From an uncultured bacterium (GTDB lineage Bacteria; Bacillota; Bacilli; Lactobacillales; Lactobacillaceae): DNA of 64,000 nt. Positions 26,293 to 36,499 of the stretch are shown here, piece by piece; positions within the stretch are counted from its first letter, which is position 1; each line of letters opens with the position of its first letter. The stretch spans positions 124,001 to 188,000 of the forward strand of contig CAJMMO010000001.1 in NCBI GenBank assembly GCA_905214545.1. Direction: 5' to 3'. The position numbers and the translations under genes are program-made. The notes under the pieces are model-generated. The model saw only the letters and a program-made list of their open reading frames with translations, was not told the origin of the DNA and made no database searches.

Positions 26293-29200
26293 GTGAGCAA
26301 GCAGAATGACCTTTTGCAAAAGTTATTAAAGCAAATCAAATTTCCGACCAGCTTCCCGGACAATGACGTGGTCCAGGCTGGCGAAATCCAAGACGTGGAC
26401 GTCTATCCAGATCAAAAGGCGTGGGTGATCCACGTCTTTTTTGACACCCCCTTGGAATTTGCGACCTATGAGGCCTTGAGCAAGGCAGTCGCTGCCGGCT
26501 TTGAGCCCAGCGTCAAGGCCAGCCTGCTGGTGAAAACGGCTGACGGCGACCCGAAGTTTCTGCCCGATTACTGGCAGTACATGCTGGACCACGACCAAAG
26601 CCTGCCGCCGCTGACCGCGGGCTTTTTGCACAACGAAAAGCCAGACCTTTACAACGACCAGTGGATCATCACGGTCCAAAACGAGGTCGAAGCCCAGGCC
26701 CTGGACCAGCAAACCTTGCTGCAGCTGGGCCTGGAATACCGCAAGTACGGCTTTTTCAACGTCAAGTTTATCTTGAAAAAGGACAAGGAAAACAGCCGCG
26801 AGAACCTGCAAAGCTTAGAGCGCGAGCAGGCCGAACACGAAGCCAAGCTGCAAAAGCTCCACGATGAGCTGCCGCCGGCTCCGCCAGCACCGGCCCCGGC
26901 GCCGCGCCGCTACAGCCGGCAGAGTACGCCGGGCCAATTAGGCGACGGCTACCAGCAGGTCCAGATGAAGGACTTAGTCGACGGTTCGCGCCGGGTACAG
27001 GTTTCCGGCCACATCTTCAAGTGCGAACTGCGCGAGCTGCGGTCAGGCTCTAACATTTTTACCGGCGAGATCACGGACTACACCGATTCCATTGCCTTCA
27101 AGCGCTTTGTGTCAAACCCCGACCAGCTGGACTTTTTCAAGCAGATTAAGCCGGGGCAGTGGGCCAGCCTGCAGGGCAGCGTCATGGACGACCGCTACCA
27201 GCACGACTTGGTCTTCAACATCGACCAGATGGAGACGATCAAACACGTCGGCCGCACCGAAAAATACGAGGGCGAGCAAAAACGCGTCGAGCTGCACCTG
27301 CACACCAACATGAGCGAGCTGGACGCGACGAACGCCCCGGCCGACTTTATTAACGCGGCCAAGTCTTTTGGCCAAAAGGCCATTGCGATTACGGACCACG
27401 CCGACGTGCAGTCCTTCCCGGCTGCCTACCACGCCGGCGGCAGCGCCAAGATGAAGATCTTGTACGGCGTCGAGGCCAACATGATCAAGGACTCGGCCAA
27501 GATCGTCTTAAACCCCGCCGACCAAAAGTGGGAAGGGCAGGAGTTCATCGCCTTTGACACCGAGACCACGGGCCTGTCGTCAGTCTACGACACCATGATC
27601 GAAATCGGGGCCGTCAAGATGCTCGACGGCGAGGTCATCGACCGCTTTGACGAGTTTATCAACCCGCACCACCCGCTGGCTTCGACCACGATCAACCTGA
27701 CTTCCATCACCGACGAGATGGTCAGCCAGGGCGGCGACGAAGCCGACGTCGTCAAAAGGTTTATGGACTTTTGCGGCGACCGGCCTCTGTGCGGCCACAA
27801 CGTGCAATTCGACGTGGGCTTTGTGGACGCGGCCCTGCGCCGTGCCGGCCTATACACGATCAGCCAGCCCGTCGTCGACACCTTGGAGTTGTCGCGCCTG
27901 CTGCACCCAGAACGCAGCAACCACAAGCTCGACAGCCTGACGCGCAAGTACAATGTCGTCTTGGACCACCACCACCGCGCCGACTCCGACGCCGAGGCCA
28001 CGGGGCTGCTCATGTACAAATTGTTAGATGAGTTCAAAGACAAGTTCTCAGAAGACAACCTGGCCCAGATGAACAAGTTTGCTCAAGGCAAGCGCCTGTT
28101 CCGCCGGATGCGGCCGACTTCGATCACAGTGCTGGTCAAGAATAAAAAGGGCTTGAAGAACCTTTACAAGCTGATCTCCTTAGCCAGCACCCAGTACTTT
28201 TACCGGGTCCCGCGCACGCCGCAGTCAAAACTGACCGAGCTGCGCGAAGGCCTGCTGGTCGGGTCTGGCTGCCAAGACGGCGACGTGTTTACGACCATGA
28301 TGGAGCGCGGCTACGACCAGGCCAAAGAATTAGCCAAGTTCTACGACTATTTGGAAGTCCAGCCCCCGGCAGCATACTCCAACCTGATCCGCGACCACTT
28401 GATCAAAAACGAAGAAGAGCTCGAAGAGATCCTGAAAAACATCTGCAAGTTAGGCGCCGAGCTCGGCAAGCCGGTCGTGGCCACCAGCGACGCCCACTAT
28501 TTAGAGCCGCACGATGCCATCTACCGCCAGATCCTTTTGGCCAGCCAAAAATCCAACCCGAACCGTAACAAGCCCCAGCCTGACCTGCATTTTTACACGA
28601 CCCAGGAAATGCTGGACGCCTTTGCCTTTTTAGGCGAGGATTTGGCAAAAAAGATCGTGATTGAAAACACCAATGCGATCGCCGACTCAATTGAAGAAAT
28701 TGCCCCGATCAAGTCCGGCCTGTACCCGCCGCACCTGAAAAACGCCGACCAGGAAATGACCGACCTGACCTACGAAAAGGCCTACGAGTGGTACGGCAAG
28801 CCGCTGCCAAAGCTGGTCGAAGACCGGATCAAGCTGGAATTAAACTCCATCATCAGCAACGGCTACGCCGTCATTTACCTGATCGCCCAGCGCCTGGTGG
28901 CCAAGTCCAACAAGGACGGCTACCTGGTTGGGTCGCGGGGGTCTGTCGGCTCCAGTCTGGTCGCTACGATGTCTGGGATCACCGAGGTCAACCCGCTGCC
29001 GCCGCACTACCGCTGTCCTAACTGCAAGTACTCGCAGTTTTTTGAAGACGGCAAGTACGGGTCTGGGTTCGACCTGCCCGATAAAAAGTGCCCGAAGTGC
29101 GGCCACGACTTAGTCAAGGACGGCCAGGACATTCCTTTTGCCACTTTCTTAGGCTTCCACGGCGACAAGGTGCCTGATATCGACCTGAACTTCTCGGGCG

Positions 29201-30600
29201 ACTACCAGCCCGTAGCCCACAACTACATCCGGGTCATGTTCGGCCCGTCGAAGTCGTTCAGGGCCGGCACGATCGGTACGGTTGCCGACAAGACCGCCTT
29301 TGGCTACGTGAAGCACTTTGAAGAAGAAAACGACCTGCACCTGCGCGGGGCCGAAGAAGACCGGCTGGCCGCAGGCGCAACCGGCGTCAAGCGGACGACG
29401 GGCCAGCACCCGGCCGGCATCGTCGTCGTGCCCGACGACATGGACATCTACGACTTTACCCCGGTGCAGTACCCGGCCGACGACCAAAACGCCGCCTGGC
29501 TGACGACGCACTTCGACTTCCACTCCATCCACGACAACATTTTGAAGTTCGACATCCTGGGCCACGATGACCCGACGATGATCAGAATGCTGCAGGACCT
29601 GTCGGGCGTCGACCCGCTGACCATTCCGCCTGACGACCCCGGCGTCATGTCGCTTTTCTCCAGTCCAAAAGTCTTGGGCGTCACGCCAGACCAGATCCAG
29701 TCGCAGACCGGCACGCTGGGTGTGCCCGAGTTCGGGACCCGCTTTGTCCGCGGGATGCTGGAAGAAACCAAGCCGACTACTTTTTCCGAGCTGCTCCAGA
29801 TCTCCGGCTTAAGCCACGGGACCGACGTGTGGCTGGGCAACGCCGAAGAGCTGATCAACAACCACACCTGCACCTTGAAAGAGGTGATCGGCTGTCGTGA
29901 CAACATCATGATGGACTTGATCCACTGGGGCGTGCAGCCGGAAGTGTCGTTCTTTACGATGGAATCTGTCCGGCACGGGCGCGGGATCTCCGACGAAAAC
30001 ATGAAGATCTTGGAGAAAAACGACAAGATCCCGGACTGGTACATCCCGTCTTGTTTAAAGATCAAGTACATGTTCCCGAAGGCCCACGCTACCGCCTACA
30101 TCCTGATGGCCTTGCGGATCGCCTGGTTCAAGGTCTACTACCCGGTGATCTACTACACGGCCTACTTCTCAGTCCGCGCCGACTTGTTCGACCTAGTAGC
30201 CATGAGCCGCGGCAAAAACAGCGTCAAGGCCGTGATGAAGAAGATCCAGTCCGAAGGCCAGGACGCTTCGGCCAAGGACAAGAGTTTATTGACGGTTTTG
30301 GAGATCGCCAACGAGTGCTTAGAGCGCGGCATCAAGATCAAGATGGTCGACGTCAACGAGTCCGACGCCTTGAACTTCAAGATCTTAGACAAACACACCA
30401 TTTTGGCGCCGTTCAACGCGGTGCCGGGCTTGGGCGACAACGCCGCCAAGCAGATTGTGGCCGCCCGCACCGAGCAGAAGTTCCTTTCTAAGGAAGACTT
30501 GCAAAAGCGCGGCAAGGTCAGCCAAACAATTATGGACTACTTTGAGGAAAACGGAGTTTTGGAAGGGATGCCCGACCAGAACCAGTTATCGTTGTTTTAA
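26293..30600 (+). CDS. polC: DNA polymerase III alpha subunit, Gram-positive PolC type
   Basis: A 1435-residue replicative polymerase with built-in proofreading. Domain order: N-terminal domains with a low-complexity Pro/Ala linker at about residue 195, OB fold (about 225-330), PHP domain (VELHLHTNMS, about 332) split by the DEDDh exonuclease (FIAFDTETTG about 417; CGHNVQFDVGFVD; HHHRADSDAEATG), PHP remainder, palm with the zinc site CPNCKY...CPKCGHD (about 906-935), catalytic aspartates in PDIDLNFSGDYQ (about 960), fingers and C-terminal HhH region. GTG start, five bases after proS, with a weak ribosome binding site; the next frame start is far inside, so the GTG is kept. Confidence 0.97.
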   Translation: MSKQNDLLQKLLKQIKFPTSFPDNDVVQAGEIQDVDVYPDQKAWVIHVFFDTPLEFATYEALSKAVAAGFEPSVKASLLVKTADGDPKFLPDYWQYMLDHDQSLPPLTAGFLHNEKPDLYNDQWIITVQNEVEAQALDQQTLLQLGLEYRKYGFFNVKFILKKDKENSRENLQSLEREQAEHEAKLQKLHDELPPAPPAPAPAPRRYSRQSTPGQLGDGYQQVQMKDLVDGSRRVQVSGHIFKCELRELRSGSNIFTGEITDYTDSIAFKRFVSNPDQLDFFKQIKPGQWASLQGSVMDDRYQHDLVFNIDQMETIKHVGRTEKYEGEQKRVELHLHTNMSELDATNAPADFINAAKSFGQKAIAITDHADVQSFPAAYHAGGSAKMKILYGVEANMIKDSAKIVLNPADQKWEGQEFIAFDTETTGLSSVYDTMIEIGAVKMLDGEVIDRFDEFINPHHPLASTTINLTSITDEMVSQGGDEADVVKRFMDFCGDRPLCGHNVQFDVGFVDAALRRAGLYTISQPVVDTLELSRLLHPERSNHKLDSLTRKYNVVLDHHHRADSDAEATGLLMYKLLDEFKDKFSEDNLAQMNKFAQGKRLFRRMRPTSITVLVKNKKGLKNLYKLISLASTQYFYRVPRTPQSKLTELREGLLVGSGCQDGDVFTTMMERGYDQAKELAKFYDYLEVQPPAAYSNLIRDHLIKNEEELEEILKNICKLGAELGKPVVATSDAHYLEPHDAIYRQILLASQKSNPNRNKPQPDLHFYTTQEMLDAFAFLGEDLAKKIVIENTNAIADSIEEIAPIKSGLYPPHLKNADQEMTDLTYEKAYEWYGKPLPKLVEDRIKLELNSIISNGYAVIYLIAQRLVAKSNKDGYLVGSRGSVGSSLVATMSGITEVNPLPPHYRCPNCKYSQFFEDGKYGSGFDLPDKKCPKCGHDLVKDGQDIPFATFLGFHGDKVPDIDLNFSGDYQPVAHNYIRVMFGPSKSFRAGTIGTVADKTAFGYVKHFEEENDLHLRGAEEDRLAAGATGVKRTTGQHPAGIVVVPDDMDIYDFTPVQYPADDQNAAWLTTHFDFHSIHDNILKFDILGHDDPTMIRMLQDLSGVDPLTIPPDDPGVMSLFSSPKVLGVTPDQIQSQTGTLGVPEFGTRFVRGMLEETKPTTFSELLQISGLSHGTDVWLGNAEELINNHTCTLKEVIGCRDNIMMDLIHWGVQPEVSFFTMESVRHGRGISDENMKILEKNDKIPDWYIPSCLKIKYMFPKAHATAYILMALRIAWFKVYYPVIYYTAYFSVRADLFDLVAMSRGKNSVKAVMKKIQSEGQDASAKDKSLLTVLEIANECLERGIKIKMVDVNESDALNFKILDKHTILAPFNAVPGLGDNAAKQIVAARTEQKFLSKEDLQKRGKVSQTIMDYFEENGVLEGMPDQNQLSLF

Positions 30601-30621
30601 CTAGCGTTGGCGCCGTTTTTA

Positions 30622-30630
30622 TGGTATAGT
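30622..30630 (+). promoter_or_regulatory. extended -10 promoter for rimP-nusA operon
   Basis: TGGTATAGT (TG-N-TATAGT) 22 bases after the polC stop; no good -35 at 17 bases. It precedes the leader hairpin at 30657. Confidence 0.55.
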
Positions 30631-30656
30631 TCCGTTGTAGTTCGAATAGTCAATTC

Positions 30657-30686
30657 GAGTGAGCAGAGATGCTCACTCTTTTTATT
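30657..30686 (+). terminator. leader terminator/attenuator upstream of rimP
   Basis: Perfect nine-base stem GAGTGAGCA (30657-30665) / TGCTCACTC (30670-30678) with a GAGA loop and TTTTTATT. It lies between the promoter and the rimP start, so it must be read through for the nusA-infB operon to be expressed. A small upstream stem TCGAAT / ATTCGA (30642-30658) overlaps its first two bases. Confidence 0.75.
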
Positions 30687-30699
30687 GCGAGGAAAAGCA

Positions 30700-31173
30700 T
30701 TGTCGAAAATTATTGATTTGGTTGAAAAAGAACTGGCACCGCTGATTACGGCAAACGACGCCGAATTAGTCGATGCAGAGTACGTCAAAGAGCAGGGCAA
30801 ATACTACCTGCGCCTTTACGTCGACCAGCCCGGCGGCATTGATTTAAACAAAATTTCGGACTTGAGCGAGCTCGTCTCAGAAAAGCTCGACGCCTTAGAC
30901 CCGGATCCTTTTTCCGAGCCTTACGTCCTGGAGCTGTCATCGCCTGGCTTGGAGCGGCCGATTAAGAAAGCCGCTGACTGGGAAAAGGCCCGCGGCCAAT
31001 TCGTCCACGTCAGTCTTTACCAAACGATCGCAGGCAGCAAGCAGTTTGAAGGCTACCTGCAGGACTTTGACGATTCGCAATTGACACTGAAGATCAAAGT
31101 CAAGACTCGGAGCAAGGAGCTCGTGCTGCCGCGCAAGGCGGTCGCCAAGATCCGGTTTGCCATTGACTTTTAG
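30700..31173 (+). CDS. rimP: ribosome maturation factor RimP
   Basis: A 157-residue factor for 30S assembly. Conserved blocks: LVDAEYVKEQGKYYLRLYVDQPGGIDL, SEKLDALDPDPFSEPYVLELSSPGLERPIK (two parts of the N-terminal domain) and the C-terminal SH3-like barrel. The open frame reaches back to 30607 but the sensible start is the TTG at 30700 (MSKIIDLVEKEL), preceded by GCGAGGAAA and lying after the leader terminator. First gene of the rimP-nusA-ylxR-infB unit. Confidence 0.93.
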   Translation: MSKIIDLVEKELAPLITANDAELVDAEYVKEQGKYYLRLYVDQPGGIDLNKISDLSELVSEKLDALDPDPFSEPYVLELSSPGLERPIKKAADWEKARGQFVHVSLYQTIAGSKQFEGYLQDFDDSQLTLKIKVKTRSKELVLPRKAVAKIRFAIDF

Positions 31174-31192
31174 AGAGGATGATTAAAAACTT

Positions 31193-32299
31193 ATGTCTAA
31201 AGAATTAATTGGCGCTTTGGCTTCTCTAGAAGAAACCAAGGGCATTAAACAAGATGTCATTATCGATGCAATCAAGGCTGCCCTGGTAGCCGCTTACAAG
31301 AAAAACTACGACCAAGCTCAAAACGTGGAAGTTGTTTTTGATGAAAAAAAGGGCGACTTCAAGGTTAACGCCGTGAAGACGGTAGTCGACACTGTGCAAG
31401 ACAGCCGCTTGGAAGTCTCCTTGCAAGATGCCTTGGAGATCAACAAGGCCTACGAAGTCGGCGACAAGATTTCCTTTGAAGTCACTCCGAAGAACTTTGG
31501 CCGGATCGCAGCCCAGACTGCAAAGCAGGTCATCATGCAGCGCTTGCGCGAAGCTGAAAGAGACCACATCGTTTCAGCTTACTCCCAATACCAGGACGAA
31601 CTGGTAACGGGGACCGTTGAACGCCGCGACAACCGCTTCGTCTACGTCAAGATCGACAACGTCGAAGCCATCATGCCGCGCGGCGACCAGATGCCAAACG
31701 AGCACTACAACCCGCAAGACCAGATCCGGGTTTTGGTGACCAAGGTCGGCTCCGACAGCAAGGGCGCCCAGATCATCGTGTCCCGGACTGCGCCTGACTT
31801 GGTTAAGCGCTTGTTCGAACAGGAAGTGCCGGAAGTTTACGACGGGACCGTGGAGATCGTCTCCATCGCCCGCGAGGCCGGCGACAGAACTAAGATCGCC
31901 GTCCGTTCTTCTAACCCGGACATCGACCCGGTCGGCACCTGTGTCGGTCAGCGGGGCAGCAGAGTCCAAAACATCGTCAACGAATTAGGCGGCGAAAACA
32001 TCGACGTCGTTCGTTACGAAGACGACCCATCCGACTTCATCGCCAACGCTTTGAACCCGGCAGAAGTCATTGCTGTGCAATTCAGCGAGGATGAAGAAGA
32101 CAACAAGACTGCCCTGGTCATCGTTCCTGACTACCAGCTGTCTCTGGCCATCGGCAAGAAGGGTCAAAACGTGCGCTTAGCCGCACGCCTGACCGGCTAC
32201 AAGATCGACATCAAGCCTGAATCCGATGTCGAATTCGTCGACAGCGACGATGACAACGCCGAAGACGACTCCGAACCAGCAGACGATTCCCAAGAATAG
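31193..32299 (+). CDS. nusA: transcription termination/antitermination factor NusA
   Basis: A 368-residue RNA polymerase elongation factor which stimulates pausing and hairpin-dependent termination. N-terminal RNAP-binding domain (residues 1-125), S1 domain (GTVERRDNRFVYVKIDNVEAIMP, about 137-200), and two KH domains (IVSIAREAGDRTKIAVRS, CVGQRGSRVQNIVNELGGE, AIGKKGQNVRLAARLTGYKI). It ends in an acidic tail (DSDDDNAEDDSEPADDSQE). It lacks the C-terminal repeats of E. coli NusA, as usual in Firmicutes. As the operon leader carries a terminator hairpin, NusA may control its own synthesis. Confidence 0.97.
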   Translation: MSKELIGALASLEETKGIKQDVIIDAIKAALVAAYKKNYDQAQNVEVVFDEKKGDFKVNAVKTVVDTVQDSRLEVSLQDALEINKAYEVGDKISFEVTPKNFGRIAAQTAKQVIMQRLREAERDHIVSAYSQYQDELVTGTVERRDNRFVYVKIDNVEAIMPRGDQMPNEHYNPQDQIRVLVTKVGSDSKGAQIIVSRTAPDLVKRLFEQEVPEVYDGTVEIVSIAREAGDRTKIAVRSSNPDIDPVGTCVGQRGSRVQNIVNELGGENIDVVRYEDDPSDFIANALNPAEVIAVQFSEDEEDNKTALVIVPDYQLSLAIGKKGQNVRLAARLTGYKIDIKPESDVEFVDSDDDNAEDDSEPADDSQE

Positions 32300-32321
32300 C
32301 AGCAAAAAGTAGGTGAGTGCC

Positions 32322-32612
32322 TTGAGAAAAATTCCTATGCGCAAAGACTTGCTGACAAACAGCATGCAGCCTAAAAAGGAATTGGTGCGCATCGTGATTG
32401 ATAAGGAAAAAAACATAGCGATCGACCCGACCGGCAAGAAGGCTGGCCGCGGCGCCTATGTTTCGCTGAATCCCGATAAAATCAAAGCGGCTCAGGCCAG
32501 CAATATTTTAGGCAGAAGCCTGCACGCCACCATTCCTGACGAGTTCTACGATCAGCTTTACCAATACGTTGATCATCAAAAAGCAAGAAAAGAATTATTC
32601 GGTGATAAGTAA
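32322..32612 (+). CDS. ylxR: YlxR family RNA-binding protein
   Basis: A 96-residue DUF448 protein: RKIPMRKDLLTNSMQPKKEL start, RIVIDKEKNIAIDPTGKKAGRGAYVSL core. YlxR always lies between nusA and infB; it has been linked to RNase P and to transcription regulation in Bacillus. Start chosen at the TTG at 32322, five bases after AGGTGAG; an in-frame GTG three codons earlier lies within that site. The L7Ae-like YlxQ gene that normally follows is not present: the next gene is infB 25 bases on. Confidence 0.85.
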   Translation: MRKIPMRKDLLTNSMQPKKELVRIVIDKEKNIAIDPTGKKAGRGAYVSLNPDKIKAAQASNILGRSLHATIPDEFYDQLYQYVDHQKARKELFGDK

Positions 32613-32637
32613 CTAACAAGCGAGGGAGTGTGATTTG

Positions 32638-35175
32638 ATGGCTAAAAAGAGAATTTATGAGTTAGCTAAAGAATTAGATATCGACAACAAAACCGTTTTA
32701 TCAAAAGCACACGAACTGGGTTTTGAAGTCAAAACACACATGTCGACTCTGAGCGACGACCAGCAAAAACAGCTGACCGCGAGCTTAAAGCCAGGCCAGC
32801 CTGCCGCTAAAAAGCCTGCCAAAAGCGGCAAGATCAAGATCTCTGTGAAGGCAATCCGCCGCAAGGCGCAGCCGCAGCAGTCAAACAACCGGCACAAAAA
32901 CAACAACAACCGCCGCAGCAGCAATAACGGCCGCCGCAACGAACACACTGAATCTGCGCGTCCGGCAGCCCAAGACCTGCTGAAGGCCTTTAAGCAAAAG
33001 CAGCGCCAAGAACAGCGCGAACTTGACCGTCAAAGCCAAGCGACCAAGGCTGACTTGCGCCGGCAAGAACAAAAAGCCGCTGCCAAGCCTGCCCCAAAGC
33101 CGCAACCGGTTGCTAAGGAAGCCCCGGCAGCAAAGCCTGCCGCTGAAAAGCACATCGGCCCGAAGATTTTGAAGCCGTCGCCGCAGCGTTTTGTCAACCA
33201 GCAAAAAGAAGAGCAGACCGCGCGCGACAACCGCAACCGCGACACTGCCGAGCTGGGCAGAAAACGCCAGCAGCAGCACGCTTACGAAGAACGCCGCAGA
33301 CGGGGCGAAAGCGACCGTCAGCGCCGCAAGAACAAGAAGCGCCGTCAAAACGTCCACGCCGACCGCTTCAAGCCAAAACAGCCTACCCAGCGCAAGGCTA
33401 AGCCGTTGCCAGATGTCCTGGTTTACGAGCAGGGCATGAATGCCCAAGACCTGGGCAAGCTGCTCCACAGAGAGCCGGCCGAAATCGTGAAGAAGCTCTT
33501 CATGCTGGGCGTCATGACCAACCAGAACCAGTCTTTGGACAAGGACACCATTGAGCTGCTGGCTGCCGACTACAACATCGAAGCCAAGGAAAAGGTGCAC
33601 GAAGATATCTCCGACATCGACAAGCTGTACGCTAAGCGCTTAGCAGCTGCCAAGAAGTCGAAGAACCTGATCAAGCGGCCGCCGGTTGTCACCGTCATGG
33701 GCCACGTTGACCACGGTAAAACTACCTTGCTGGACCGCCTGCGCCACACCCAAGTTGCCGAAGGCGAAGCCGGCGGGATCACCCAGAAGATCGGTGCCTA
33801 CCAGGTTCGCTTGGACGACCGTTTGGTGACCTTCCTGGACACCCCAGGCCACGCGGCCTTCTCCAGCATGCGTGAACGCGGTGCCGAAGTAACCGACATC
33901 GTTGTCCTGGTCGTCGCCGCCGACGACGGCGTCATGCCGCAGACTATCGAAGCCATCGACCACGCCAAGAGTGCCAAGGTGCCAATCATCGTCGCTGTCA
34001 ACAAGATGGACGTTCCGGGCGCCAACCCGCAACACGTTCAAGAACAGTTGATGAAGTACGGCCTGGTCCCAGAAGAATGGGGCGGCGACACGATCTTCGT
34101 CCAAATTTCAGCCAAGACCGGCAAGAACGTCGACCAGCTTTTGCAAAACATCTTGCTGCAAGCTGATGTGATGGAATTAAAGGCCGACCCAACTCAAAAG
34201 GCCATCGGGACCGTTGTTGAAGCCCGCCTGTCAAGAGGCCGCGGTCCTGTCGCCGACATCCTGGTCCAAGAAGGTACTCTGCGCGTCGGCGACCCAATCG
34301 TTGTTGGCAACACCTTCGGCCGTGTCCGGGTCATGACTAACGACAAGGGCCGCCGGATCAAGAAGGCGACGCCATCCATGCCGGTTGAAATTACCGGTCT
34401 GAACGACGTGCCGGAATCCGCCGACAAGATGGTTGTCTTTGACGACGAAAAGACTGCCCGTGCCGTCGGCGAACAGCGTGCCCAAAACGCTCTGGAAAAG
34501 CAGCGTGAACAAGTGCAGCACATTACCTTGGACAACCTGTTTGACACCATGAAGCGTGAAAACATGAAGGAAGTCGACATCGTCTTGAAGGCCGACGTCC
34601 AGGGTTCAGTTGAAGCGCTGCAGCAGGCTTTGGAAAAGATCGACGTCAAGGGCGTGCGGGTGAACATCATCCACTCAGGCGTCGGTGCCATCAACGAGTC
34701 CGACGTGACTCTGGCCGGCGCTTCCAACGCCTTCATCATCGGCTTCAACGTCCGTCCAACCGGCACTGCCAAGTCGCAGGCCGAATCTGACGGCGTCGAC
34801 ATCCGCCTGTATTCAATCATTTACAAGGCTATCGACGACGTGACTGCCGCCATGAAGGGGATGCTGGAACCGACCTTCGAAGAAAAGGTCATCGGCAACC
34901 TGACTGTGCGTGAGACCTGGAAGGTTTCTAAGATCGGGACCATCGCTGGTGCCTTCGTCGACTCCGGCTACGTCAACAACGAATCCAAGATCAGAGTCAT
35001 CCGCGACGGTATCGTCAAATACGACGGCCACGTGGCTTCTCTGCGCCGCTTCAAAGACGACGTCAAGACGGTCAAGGCCGGCACTGACTGTGGTCTGGTC
35101 GTAGAAAACTACAACGACATCAAGGTCGGCGACGAATTAGAAGCTTACGAGATGCAAGAAGTTAAACCTAAGTAA
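32638..35175 (+). CDS. infB: translation initiation factor IF-2
   Basis: An 845-residue GTPase that brings fMet-tRNA to the 30S and joins the subunits. N-terminal [21 protein letters not shown] domain, then a long basic, Gln/Asn/Arg/Ala-rich disordered linker (about residues 50-265, with Asn-rich patch [20 protein letters not shown]), second IF2_N domain ([20 protein letters not shown]), G domain with [28 protein letters not shown] and NKMD, and C-terminal beta-barrels. ATG preferred over the TTG just before it; GAGGGAG lies nine bases upstream. Confidence 0.97.
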   Translation: MAKKRIYELAKELDIDNKTVLSKAHELGFEVKTHMSTLSDDQQKQLTASLKPGQPAAKKPAKSGKIKISVKAIRRKAQPQQSNNRHKNNNNRRSSNNGRRNEHTESARPAAQDLLKAFKQKQRQEQRELDRQSQATKADLRRQEQKAAAKPAPKPQPVAKEAPAAKPAAEKHIGPKILKPSPQRFVNQQKEEQTARDNRNRDTAELGRKRQQQHAYEERRRRGESDRQRRKNKKRRQNVHADRFKPKQPTQRKAKPLPDVLVYEQGMNAQDLGKLLHREPAEIVKKLFMLGVMTNQNQSLDKDTIELLAADYNIEAKEKVHEDISDIDKLYAKRLAAAKKSKNLIKRPPVVTVMGHVDHGKTTLLDRLRHTQVAEGEAGGITQKIGAYQVRLDDRLVTFLDTPGHAAFSSMRERGAEVTDIVVLVVAADDGVMPQTIEAIDHAKSAKVPIIVAVNKMDVPGANPQHVQEQLMKYGLVPEEWGGDTIFVQISAKTGKNVDQLLQNILLQADVMELKADPTQKAIGTVVEARLSRGRGPVADILVQEGTLRVGDPIVVGNTFGRVRVMTNDKGRRIKKATPSMPVEITGLNDVPESADKMVVFDDEKTARAVGEQRAQNALEKQREQVQHITLDNLFDTMKRENMKEVDIVLKADVQGSVEALQQALEKIDVKGVRVNIIHSGVGAINESDVTLAGASNAFIIGFNVRPTGTAKSQAESDGVDIRLYSIIYKAIDDVTAAMKGMLEPTFEEKVIGNLTVRETWKVSKIGTIAGAFVDSGYVNNESKIRVIRDGIVKYDGHVASLRRFKDDVKTVKAGTDCGLVVENYNDIKVGDELEAYEMQEVKPK

Positions 35176-35188
35176 TTAGGAGGCTAGC

Positions 35189-35551
35189 ATGAAGCATAGA
35201 ATTGGCCGGGTCGAAGGAGAGATCCTGCGCGAGCTGACTAAGATTTTGCGCAGAAACATCCGGGACCCGCGTTTGACCGGTGTGACTTTTACGGCCGTGG
35301 AATGCACTAACGACTTGTCTTATGCCACCGTCTACTACAGCATCATGACTGAAGACGAGCAGGAAGAAAAAGACGTTGCCGAAGGCTTGAAAAAGGCCAA
35401 GGGTATGATGCGCCACCTGCTGGGCCAAGTGCTGACGGTCTACAAAGTACCGGAGCTCATTTTTAAACGCGACAACTCTGTTTTATACGGCAGCAAGATC
35501 GACGAACTGATCAAGCAAGTCCAAAAACAAGACGAAGAACGCAACAAATAA
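35189..35551 (+). CDS. rbfA: ribosome-binding factor A
   Basis: A 120-residue KH-fold protein required for 16S 5'-end processing and cold growth. MKHRIGRVEGEILRELTKIL start, IRDPRLTGVTFTAVECTNDLSYATVYYS core with DPR motif, and PELIFKRDNSVLYGSKID at the end. AGGAGG precedes the ATG. A terminator follows, before truB. Confidence 0.96.
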   Translation: MKHRIGRVEGEILRELTKILRRNIRDPRLTGVTFTAVECTNDLSYATVYYSIMTEDEQEEKDVAEGLKKAKGMMRHLLGQVLTVYKVPELIFKRDNSVLYGSKIDELIKQVQKQDEERNK

Positions 35552-35578
35552 AAAAGCGCCCCCACGGGCGCTTTTTTT
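35551..35578 (+). terminator. intrinsic terminator between rbfA and truB
   Basis: AAAAAGCGCCC / GGGCGCTTTTTTT with a four-base CCAC loop. truB starts only 18 bases later and has no clear promoter, so read-through is expected. Confidence 0.85.
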
Positions 35579-35595
35579 AGGAAGGGAAGATTTTA

Positions 35596-36483
35596 ATGCT
35601 GAGTGGAATCATGGTCATCAACAAGCCCCGCGGCATGACCTCGGGCGATGTGGTCTACAAGCTGCGCCGCCTTTTGCATGAACGCAAGATCGGCCACGTT
35701 GGGACCTTGGACCCCGACGTAGACGGCGTGCTGCCCATTGCGGTAGGCCAGGCGACCAAATTAATCGACCGCATGCACACCCGCCCCAAGGCCTACAAGG
35801 GCAGCGGCCGCTTCGGCCTGGCAACTGACAGCTATGATTTGGACGGCAAGGTGGTCGCCGAAGAGGCTTTGACTGAGCCGGTTTCTGCTGAACAAATCAA
35901 AAAAGCAATGAAAAAGCTTACTGGCAACATTGCTCAAAAGCCGCCGATCTATTCGGCCGTCCGCGTCAACGGCAAGCGCTTGTACGAATACGCCCGCGCC
36001 GGCGAGCCCGTCGAAATTCCCACGCGGCAGGTCGAAGTCTACGACTACCAGTTGACCAGCACGCCTGTTTTTGATGAAAAAAAGGGTACGGAGGATTTTT
36101 CATTTGCCGTGCACTGCGGCAAGGGCACCTACGTGCGGTCGCTTGTCAACGACTTAGGGACCGCCTTGGGCCTGCCGGCCGTGATGACGGACTTGACGCG
36201 GACCCAGGCCTGCGGCTTTAATCTGGAAGACAGCGTGGCCTTGGCGGACTTGACCGCAGACAACGCGCGCCAGTTTTTACAGCCTCTTGAAAAATTTTTC
36301 GCCGGCATGCCGCAGCTGGCCTTAACCGACCAGCAGTGGGCGCAGGTAAAAAACGGCGCCTGGCTCAGCCTGGATAATGATGAAAATGAGCTGGCTTTAA
36401 AGTATAATGAAAAAGTTAGGGCAATCTACCGCCGGCAGGGCCGGGTCTATCGGCCTGAGCTCATGCTGCTGGCAAATCAATAA
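35596..36483 (+). CDS. truB: tRNA pseudouridine(55) synthase
   Basis: A 295-residue enzyme making pseudouridine 55 in the T-loop of tRNAs. [20 protein letters not shown] start, the catalytic Asp in [21 protein letters not shown] (positions about 35683-35745), and [28 protein letters not shown] for RNA binding. In most homologs the catalytic loop reads GTLDPLATGVL; here it is DVDGVL but the catalytic aspartate (LDP) is retained. It precedes ribF by 16 bases. Confidence 0.96.
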   Translation: MLSGIMVINKPRGMTSGDVVYKLRRLLHERKIGHVGTLDPDVDGVLPIAVGQATKLIDRMHTRPKAYKGSGRFGLATDSYDLDGKVVAEEALTEPVSAEQIKKAMKKLTGNIAQKPPIYSAVRVNGKRLYEYARAGEPVEIPTRQVEVYDYQLTSTPVFDEKKGTEDFSFAVHCGKGTYVRSLVNDLGTALGLPAVMTDLTRTQACGFNLEDSVALADLTADNARQFLQPLEKFFAGMPQLALTDQQWAQVKNGAWLSLDNDENELALKYNEKVRAIYRRQGRVYRPELMLLANQ

Positions 36484-36499
36484 TTAGGATTTGAAGCCA

